NCBI RefSeq assembly: GCF_900108175.1
Contig: NZ_FNVO01000017.1
Span: 62,001 to 126,000, forward strand
DNA: 64,000 bases
Origin: Thermomonospora echinospora
GTDB lineage: Bacteria > Actinomycetota > Actinomycetes > Streptosporangiales > Streptosporangiaceae
Reading direction: 5' to 3'
Shown: one piece after another, positions 58,923-64,000 of the stretch
How positions within the stretch are numbered: the stretch's first letter is position 1
How the letters are laid out: the number at the start of each line of letters is the position of its first letter
Notes under the pieces: generated by a model
Told to the model about the DNA's origin: nothing
The model's database searches: none
The model's input: only the letters and a program-made list of their open reading frames with translations
Program-made: the position numbers and the translations under genes

Positions 58923-60077
58923 TCACGGGGCCGGGACCTCGATGACCGTGGCCGAGCCCATGCCGCCGCCGGCGCACATCGCGGCGACGCCGATGCCGCC
59001 GCCCTGGCGGCGCAGCTGGTGCACGAGCGTAACCAGCATCCGCGCGCCGGTGGCGGCGACCGGATGGCCGAGGCCGCAGCCGCTGCCGTTGACGTTCACC
59101 CGCTCCGGATCCAGGCCGAGCAGCCCGATGGTGGCCACGCACATGGCGGCGAACGCCTCGTTGATCTCGAATAGGTCGACGTCGGAGGGCGACAGGCCCG
59201 CGCGGGCCAGGGCCTTGGGGATCGCCTTCACCGGGGCCAGCCCGGTCTCGGCGGGGTCCACGCCGACCGACGCCCACGACCGGACGGTGGCCAGGACCGG
59301 CAGGCCCCGGTCGGCCGCCAGCCGGTCACTGGCGACCACCAGAGCGGCCGCCGCGTCGTTGGCACCGCTGGCGTTGCCGGCGGTGATGCTAAAGCCCTCG
59401 ATCTCCGGGTGCAGCGGCTTAAGCGAGGCCAGCTTCTCCATGCTGGTGTCGCGGCGCGGGTGCTCGTCGACGGAGAACAGCCCGTGCGGGGTCTCGATCG
59501 GGACGATCTCCTCCGTGAAGCGGCCCTCGTCGATGGCGCGCACGGCATTGCGGTGCGAGCGCAGCGCCCAGGCGTCCATCTCCTCGCGGGTCACGCCCGC
59601 CCGGACGGCCGCGTTCCAGCCCACGGTGATCGACATGTCGAGGTTGGGGGCGTCGGGCCGGTCGGGGTGGGTCGGCGGGTTCCAGGGGTCGAGCCAGTCC
59701 TCGCCGACGCGGAAGCGGGACTTCGGCGAGGTGGACGCCGAGTTCACGCCGCCGGCGATGACCAGTTCGTCCATGCCGGCGCGGATACTGGCGGCCGCGC
59801 TCTGCACGGCCGCCTGTCCCGCGGCGCAGTGCCGGTTGTTGGACAGCCCGGCGACGGAGGTGAGCCCAGCGGTGATGGCGGCGTGCCGGGCCACCACACC
59901 GCCGCCGTACAGGCCCTCGCCGAGGACGACGTCGTCGATCAGGGTCGGGTCCAGCCCCCGCGCCGCCGCGCGTACCACGTGGTCGGCCAGGTCGTAGGCG
60001 GTGGTGTCGCGCAGGGTCCCCTTGAAGGCGGTGCCGATGGGGGTGCGCAGGGCGGCGGTGATGACGGCTTCAGGCAT
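58923..60077 (-). CDS. thiolase (acetyl-CoA acyltransferase)
   Basis: 384-aa thiolase. The acylated Cys is near residue 83 (NNRHCAAGQAAVQSA), the His/Asn region is FEINEAFAAMC, the GHP motif is GSGCGLGHPVAATGARM and the second catalytic Cys is in AMCAGGGMGSATV. ATG 60077 overlaps the stop of the acyl-CoA ligase by 8 nt. It catalyses the final thiolytic cleavage of a 3-ketoacyl-CoA. Confidence 0.94.
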   Translation of the reverse strand: MPEAVITAALRTPIGTAFKGTLRDTTAYDLADHVVRAAARGLDPTLIDDVVLGEGLYGGGVVARHAAITAGLTSVAGLSNNRHCAAGQAAVQSAAASIRAGMDELVIAGGVNSASTSPKSRFRVGEDWLDPWNPPTHPDRPDAPNLDMSITVGWNAAVRAGVTREEMDAWALRSHRNAVRAIDEGRFTEEIVPIETPHGLFSVDEHPRRDTSMEKLASLKPLHPEIEGFSITAGNASGANDAAAALVVASDRLAADRGLPVLATVRSWASVGVDPAETGLAPVKAIPKALARAGLSPSDVDLFEINEAFAAMCVATIGLLGLDPERVNVNGSGCGLGHPVAATGARMLVTLVHQLRRQGGGIGVAAMCAGGGMGSATVIEVPAP

Positions 60078-61512
60078 GGGTGTTCTCCAACTCGGTCAGC
60101 AGGACGCGGCGCAGGGTCTTCCCGGTGTCGGTCTTGGGCAGGTCCGCGCGGAACACGACGGCGTCGGGCGTCTTGGAGGACCGCAGCCGTTCCCGGACCC
60201 ACCCCCGGATCTCCTCGGGGTCCCCCTCGCCGACGAGGAAGGCGACGATCCGCTGCCCCCACTCGGGGTCGGGCACGCCGACCACCGCCGCCTCGACGAC
60301 CCCGGGATGGGCCAGCAGCACGTCCTCGATCTCGGCGGGGGCGATGTTCTCCCCTCCCCGGATGATGGTGTCGTCGGCGCGTCCCTCGATGAACAGGAAG
60401 CCGTCGGCGTCGAGCCATCCCCGGTCCCGGGTGGCGAACCAGCCGCCGTCGTCCAGGGCGTTCCCCCCGCCGTACTCGCCGGAGATCTGCTCGCCGCGCA
60501 CGAACACCAGCCCGGCCTCCCCGGCGCCGGCGGTGGTGCCGTCCTCGCGGCGGATCTGGAACTCGGTCCCGGGCAGCGCCCGACCCACCGACTGCAGGCG
60601 GGCCCGTACCTTCGGGTCGGTGGACTCCAGCGCCCGGCGGTGGTCCTTCGGTCCCAGCGCCGCGATCGAGGACGCCGTCTCCGTCAGCCCGTAGACGTTG
60701 ACGAACCCGGCCTTCGGGAAGATCCGCATCGCCTGTTCCAGCACGGGCAGCGGGGTGCGCGCGCCGCCGTAGGAGATGCTGCGCAGCGTCGGCGTCCCGG
60801 CGTCGTCACCGCGCACCTCGCCGACGATCCGCGCCAGCATCGTCGGCACCAGCAGCGCGTGGGTGACCCCTTCCCCCCGGACGGTCCGCAGCCACTCCCC
60901 CGGGTCGAACGAGGGCAGGTAGACCACCCGGCGCCCCATGTAGAGGTTCGCCAGGAGGTTGGCCAGCCCGGCGACGTGGTACGGCGGGACCGCCACCAGC
61001 GCCGCGTCCTCCTCCTTGGCCGAGGCGAACCTCAGCGTGTTCTGCACGTACGCCAGCAGGTGCCGGTGCCGCAGCACCGCCGCCTTGGGCGCGGCGGTCG
61101 TGCCGCTGGTGTAGAGCAGCACCGCCACCGAGTCCTCGTCACCGCCTGGGGCCGGTTCCGCTTTCTGCGCGCCCGCCTCGCGCTCGGCGGTCTCGATGAA
61201 GCCGTCGAGGTCGGCGGGCCGCAGGACGAGGGCGCCGGGGTGGCGCTCCCGCAGCGCGGTCAGCTGGTGGTCGCCCAGCCGGTAGTTAAGGGGAACGAAC
61301 GGAACGCCCGCCAGGGCCGCCCCGAAGAGGGCCACGGGATAGGCGAGATGGTTGGCGCCCAGATAAAGGACGGCCGGAAAGTCCCGGAACCGACGGGCGG
61401 CGGCGTGGGCCAGGCGCAGCAGTTCGGAGGCGGTCGGCGACCGGTCCCCGGCCGTCACCGCCACCCGATCGCCGGCGGCGGCCGCCTTTTCGAGGATCGT
61501 GACGATATTCAT
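60070..61512 (-). CDS. acyl-CoA ligase / AMP-dependent synthetase (second copy)
   Basis: 480-aa ANL-family CoA ligase. Motifs: LLYTSGTTAAPKAAVLRHRH, VYGLTETASSIAALG, RDRGWLDADGFLFIEGRAD and GGENIAPAEIEDVLLA, with the C-terminal Lys in KTDTGKTLRRVL. Much of the core is near-identical in pattern to the ligase at 44048-45544. ATG 61512 has no ribosome-binding site. A TAGCAT box inside the operator lies just 4 nt before it, so a leaderless or near-leaderless mRNA is likely. Divergent from the SDR gene. Confidence 0.93.
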   Translation of the reverse strand: MNIVTILEKAAAAGDRVAVTAGDRSPTASELLRLAHAAARRFRDFPAVLYLGANHLAYPVALFGAALAGVPFVPLNYRLGDHQLTALRERHPGALVLRPADLDGFIETAEREAGAQKAEPAPGGDEDSVAVLLYTSGTTAAPKAAVLRHRHLLAYVQNTLRFASAKEEDAALVAVPPYHVAGLANLLANLYMGRRVVYLPSFDPGEWLRTVRGEGVTHALLVPTMLARIVGEVRGDDAGTPTLRSISYGGARTPLPVLEQAMRIFPKAGFVNVYGLTETASSIAALGPKDHRRALESTDPKVRARLQSVGRALPGTEFQIRREDGTTAGAGEAGLVFVRGEQISGEYGGGNALDDGGWFATRDRGWLDADGFLFIEGRADDTIIRGGENIAPAEIEDVLLAHPGVVEAAVVGVPDPEWGQRIVAFLVGEGDPEEIRGWVRERLRSSKTPDAVVFRADLPKTDTGKTLRRVLLTELENTHA

Positions 61513-61527
61513 GAGAATGCTATTCTC
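61513..61527. promoter_or_regulatory. operator between the second ligase and SDR genes
   Basis: Perfect dyad GAGAAT-GCT-ATTCTC directly adjoining the ligase ATG and overlapping -10-like boxes on both strands (TAGCAT minus, TATTCT plus). It matches the dyad at 55815-55829, so one regulator probably controls all three transcription units. Confidence 0.75.
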
Positions 61528-61566
61528 TCTCAACAAGATCCTTGCTTGCAAGAGAGGGAAGCGTTG

Positions 61567-62328
61567 ATGCAGATCAGTGGGAGCTCCGCGGTCGTGGTCG
61601 GCGGGGCGGGCGGCTTGGGCGAGGCCACCGTCCGCCGGCTGCACGCGGCGGGGGCGAAGGTGGTCGTCGCCGACCTCGCCGACGACAAGGGCAAGGCGCT
61701 GGAGCAGGAGCTGGGCGTCCGCTACGTGCGCACCGACGCCACCGACGAGGGCGACGTCCAAGCGGCGATCGCCGAGGCGGAGGCCGCCGGGCCGCTGCGG
61801 ATCTCGGTCGACACCCACGGCGGCCCCGCCATCGGGGGGCGGCTGGTCAACAAGAACGGCGAGCCCCTGGACCTGGCCGGCTTCCGCACGACCATCGACG
61901 TCTACCTGACCGGCGTCTTCAACGTGATGCGTCTGGCCGCCGCTGCCATGGCCCGCCAGGAACCGGCCGACGGCGACCGGGGCGTCATCGTCAACACCGC
62001 GTCGATCGCCGCCTACGAGGGCCAGGTCGGCCAGCTCCCCTACGCCGCCGCCAAGGGCGGGGTGGTGGGCATGACCCTGGTCGCCGCCCGCGACCTGTCC
62101 CCCCTCGGCATCCGCGTCGTCACGATCGCCCCGGGCACGTTCCTGACCCCGGCCTACGGCAAGGCGGGCGACCAGCTGGAGGCCCACTGGGGTCCCCAGG
62201 TCCCGCACCCCAGGCGCATGGGCCGCTCCCCCGAGTACGCCGCCCTCGTCCAGCACATCTGCGAGAACGACTACCTGAACGGCGAGGTCATCCGCCTGGA
62301 CGGCGCGCTCCGGTTCCCCCCGAAGTAG
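61567..62328 (+). CDS. short-chain dehydrogenase (3-hydroxyacyl-CoA dehydrogenase-like)
   Basis: 253-aa SDR resembling type-2 3-hydroxyacyl-CoA dehydrogenases. The cofactor motif is [17 protein letters not shown] near residues 8-24, [11 protein letters not shown] follows, the catalytic Ser is in [15 protein letters not shown] and Tyr/Lys in [13 protein letters not shown]. The C-terminus [16 protein letters not shown] is typical. ATG 61567 has GAGAGGGAA upstream. The 3' end begins a run of three imperfect 19-bp repeats. It probably oxidises the 3-hydroxyacyl-CoA of this pathway. Confidence 0.92.
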   Translation: MQISGSSAVVVGGAGGLGEATVRRLHAAGAKVVVADLADDKGKALEQELGVRYVRTDATDEGDVQAAIAEAEAAGPLRISVDTHGGPAIGGRLVNKNGEPLDLAGFRTTIDVYLTGVFNVMRLAAAAMARQEPADGDRGVIVNTASIAAYEGQVGQLPYAAAKGGVVGMTLVAARDLSPLGIRVVTIAPGTFLTPAYGKAGDQLEAHWGPQVPHPRRMGRSPEYAALVQHICENDYLNGEVIRLDGALRFPPK

Positions 62329-62378
62329 CGCGTCCCCGGCGAAGTGGCGCGTCCCCCTCGAAGCGGCGCGCCGCCGGG
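62322..62378. repeat. three imperfect tandem 19-bp repeats
   Basis: Units at 62322-62340, 62341-62359 and 62360-62378 each begin GAAGYRGCGCG. The first two share GCGCGTCCCC; the third diverges after GCGCG. The first unit contains the SDR stop codon (TAG). Confidence 0.7.
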
Positions 62379-62418
62379 CGGAAGGGGGCGGAGGCTTCGC
62401 GGCCTCCGCCCCCTTCCG
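62379..62418. terminator. bidirectional terminator between SDR and crotonase genes
   Basis: Perfect 17-bp stem (CGGAAGGGGGCGGAGGC with its complement) and a 6-nt TTCGCG loop, exactly between two convergent genes. It runs up to the stop codon of the crotonase gene. Confidence 0.85.
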
Positions 62419-62419
62419 G

Positions 62420-63184
62420 CTACTTGCCGCCGGTGAGCTTGGCGAGGATCGCGCGGAAGTCCTCGGTTTGGAACGACTGCTCCTCGGCGGTGGTGGCGAA
62501 GTCCAGGCTCGCCAGCACGGCGCGTTCCAGTTGCAGGTTGAGCAGCCGCTTGGTGGTCTCGACCGCCTGGCGCGGCAGCTCGGCGATCTGTCGGGCGCAC
62601 GCCAGGGCCTCGGCCAGCGGGTCGGCGACCACATGGTTGGCCAGCCCCATCTCGGCGGCGCGGGCGGCCGGGATGCGGGCACCGGTGAAGGCGTACTCCT
62701 TGGCCAGGTGCAGGCTGGTGTGCAGCGGCCAGGTGAGCGGGCCACCGTCGGCCGCCACCAGGCCCACCTGCACGTGCGGGTCGGCGAGGTAGGCGGTCTC
62801 GGCCATATAGACCACGTCGCTGAGCGCCACCAGGCTGCATCCCAGCCCCACGGCGGGACCGTTGACGGCCGCAACCACCGGGACCCGGCAGCGCGCCATG
62901 CCCAAGACGATGTCCCGGCCGTGCGCGATGGTCTGCGCGCGCAGTTCCGGGTCCTGCCGCAGCTCGTCCAGGTAGGCGAAGTCGCCGCCCGCCGAGAACG
63001 CCCGGCCGCTGCCGGTGAGCACCGCAGCGCGGGCCCGGCGGTCCTCGCTCAGCCGCGGCCACAGCCGCGCCAGCCCGGTGTGCAGGCCGTGGTTGACGGC
63101 GTTGAGCGCGTCGGGCCGGTTCAGGGTGATGATCCGCAGCGGGCCCTCCGCGCGGACCTGGATCTCCTCCGGCATGTCGTACAC
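62420..63184 (-). CDS. crotonase-family protein lacking canonical catalytic glutamates
   Basis: 254-aa crotonase-fold protein. The oxyanion-hole segments are AFSAGGDFAYLDEL and NGPAVGLGCSLVALSD. At the position of the first hydratase Glu (usually G-x-x-E-L) it has Cys-Ser-Leu, and the second is replaced in ADPHVQVGLVAADGG, where His follows Pro. It therefore probably is not a standard hydratase; isomerase, hydrolase or binding roles are possible. GTG 63184 follows GGGAG. It starts 1 nt after the acyl-CoA dehydrogenase stop. Confidence 0.88.
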   Translation of the reverse strand: MYDMPEEIQVRAEGPLRIITLNRPDALNAVNHGLHTGLARLWPRLSEDRRARAAVLTGSGRAFSAGGDFAYLDELRQDPELRAQTIAHGRDIVLGMARCRVPVVAAVNGPAVGLGCSLVALSDVVYMAETAYLADPHVQVGLVAADGGPLTWPLHTSLHLAKEYAFTGARIPAARAAEMGLANHVVADPLAEALACARQIAELPRQAVETTKRLLNLQLERAVLASLDFATTAEEQSFQTEDFRAILAKLTGGK

Positions 63185-63185
63185 G

Positions 63186-64000
63186 TCAGGCTCCCAGTCC
63201 GAGGATCCGCGAGGCGATGATGTTCTTCTGGATCTGCGAGGTCCCGCCCATGACGCTCTGGGCGCGGCTGTAGAGGTAGGTGCTCAGCAGTTCGGGGTCG
63301 CGGGTGCCGCCCATGGCCAGCGCCGCGTGCCCGACGTCCTGCTCGACCCAGGTCATGAGCAGCTTGTCCAGCGAGCCCTCGGGGCCGTGCGAGACCCCGT
63401 CGAGCTGTTCCGACAGCCGCCGGCGCACGTGCAGCCGCAGCATCTCGGTCTGCACCGCGGCCCAGGCCAGCTCCGCCGGCGGGGCGCCCTCGACGCGGGC
63501 CGCCAGGGTGCGGACCGTCTTGCCGTACCGGGCCGAGAAGCCCAAGGTGGACGGCTCGCGCTCGTGCCCGACGACGGTCATCGCCAGCCGCCAGCCCTCG
63601 CCCGGCGCGCCCACCATCTGGTCGGCGGGCACCCGGGCGCCCTCGAAGAGGACCTGGCCGAACTCGGTGGTCACCCCGTTGATCATCTTCAGCGGTCGCT
63701 GCTCGATGCCGGGCTGGTGCATCGAGACCACGAACGCCGAGATGCCCTGGTGCCGGGGCGCGTCCGGGTCGGTGCGGGCCAGCAGCAGGCACCAGTCGGC
63801 GACGTCGCTGTAGCTGGTCCAGATCTTGTGTCCGTGCACGACGTACTCGTCGCCGTCGCGGGTGGCGGTGGTGGTCAGGGCCGCCAGGTCCGATCCGGCG
63901 CCGGGCTCGCTGAACCCCTGGCACCAGCGCTCGGTACCGTTGATCATCCCCGGCAGGAAGCGCCGCCGCAGCTCCTCGCTGCCGTGCCGGCCCAGCCCCT
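63186..64000 (-). CDS. acyl-CoA dehydrogenase (5' end cut by window edge)
   Basis: C-terminal about 270 residues of an acyl-CoA dehydrogenase; the gene's 5' part lies beyond the right edge. Visible motifs: CQGFSEPGAGSDLAALTTTA, VHGHKIWTSYSDVADWCLLL, FEGARVPADQMVGAPGEGW, and the C-terminal VMGGTSQIQKNIIASRILGL. The usual catalytic Glu near the C-terminus (EGT) is GGT here, as in the subfamily that places the base elsewhere. It is co-transcribed with the atypical crotonase. Confidence 0.93.
   Translation of the reverse strand, partial: GLGRHGSEELRRRFLPGMINGTERWCQGFSEPGAGSDLAALTTTATRDGDEYVVHGHKIWTSYSDVADWCLLLARTDPDAPRHQGISAFVVSMHQPGIEQRPLKMINGVTTEFGQVLFEGARVPADQMVGAPGEGWRLAMTVVGHEREPSTLGFSARYGKTVRTLAARVEGAPPAELAWAAVQTEMLRLHVRRRLSEQLDGVSHGPEGSLDKLLMTWVEQDVGHAALAMGGTRDPELLSTYLYSRAQSVMGGTSQIQKNIIASRILGLGA

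Overview
The window is very GC-rich DNA (third codon positions almost all G or C) from an actinobacterium. The evidence is an RbpA RNA-polymerase-binding protein behind a GGGAAT-N18-GTT sigma-R-type promoter, DUF1707 and FxsA proteins, many leaderless-type starts (TANNNT box 6-8 nt before the start codon), GTG/TTG starts, and long runs of ATGA/GTGA-overlapping genes. Gene content suggests Actinomadura/Thermomonospora-like relatives, but nothing here fixes the genus. No tRNA, rRNA, CRISPR array or IS element was seen.

Layout. 1-4.9 kb: the 5' part of rsgA (cut by the left edge) with a 25-codon leader ORF, a lone tyrosine recombinase, a DUF1707 membrane protein, DedA and PAP2 membrane proteins. 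5-9 kb: a NarL-type two-component pair whose kinase has an unusual extracytoplasmic C-terminal tail, a LysE exporter and a protein-kinase-like membrane protein. 9.1-12.1 kb: MoxR/DUF58/VWA operon. 12.2-13.5 kb: two RNA methyltransferase genes. 13.5-21 kb: an MFS remnant, an esterase, a hemerythrin protein, a divergent TetR/methyltransferase pair with two 18-bp operators, a GDPD phosphodiesterase, an SDR and a GH15 glycosidase. 21.4-29.7 kb: GlcD-GlcF fusion oxidase, enolase-superfamily enzyme, SnoaL-hotdog fusion, quinone oxidoreductase, FAD monooxygenase, orphan Phd antitoxin. 29.8-31.5 kb: accessory clpP pair and rbpA. 31.6-36.4 kb: hydrolase remnant, epoxide hydrolase, MerR regulator with a Cys-containing partner, MFS exporter divergent from an ArsR-like regulator. 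36.4-39.4 kb: fxsA and a lipoprotein N-acyltransferase / polyprenol-phosphate mannose synthase pair. 39.5-43.3 kb: B12-dependent lysine 5,6-aminomutase genes (kamD, kamE), a kal-like hotdog gene and an upstream TetR gene.

44-64 kb is a catabolic region. One minus-strand run of eleven overlapping or nearly abutting genes, from a promoter at 55.5 kb to 44.0 kb, encodes a branched-chain-amino-acid-type ABC importer, two small unknown proteins, an amidohydrolase, a crotonase, an acyl-CoA dehydrogenase, an alpha/beta hydrolase and an acyl-CoA ligase. A second set (55.9 kb to the right edge) encodes a DapB-like dehydrogenase, TesB thioesterase, MeaB GTPase, thiolase, a second acyl-CoA ligase, an SDR, an atypical crotonase and a second acyl-CoA dehydrogenase. 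Two promoters of this second set carry the same dyad (GAGAAT-N3-RTTCTC) over their -10 region, implying one regulator. I infer uptake of a carboxylic acid, CoA activation and beta-oxidation-like breakdown. The substrate cannot be read from sequence, and this coordinately controlled region is the best candidate for an undescribed system.
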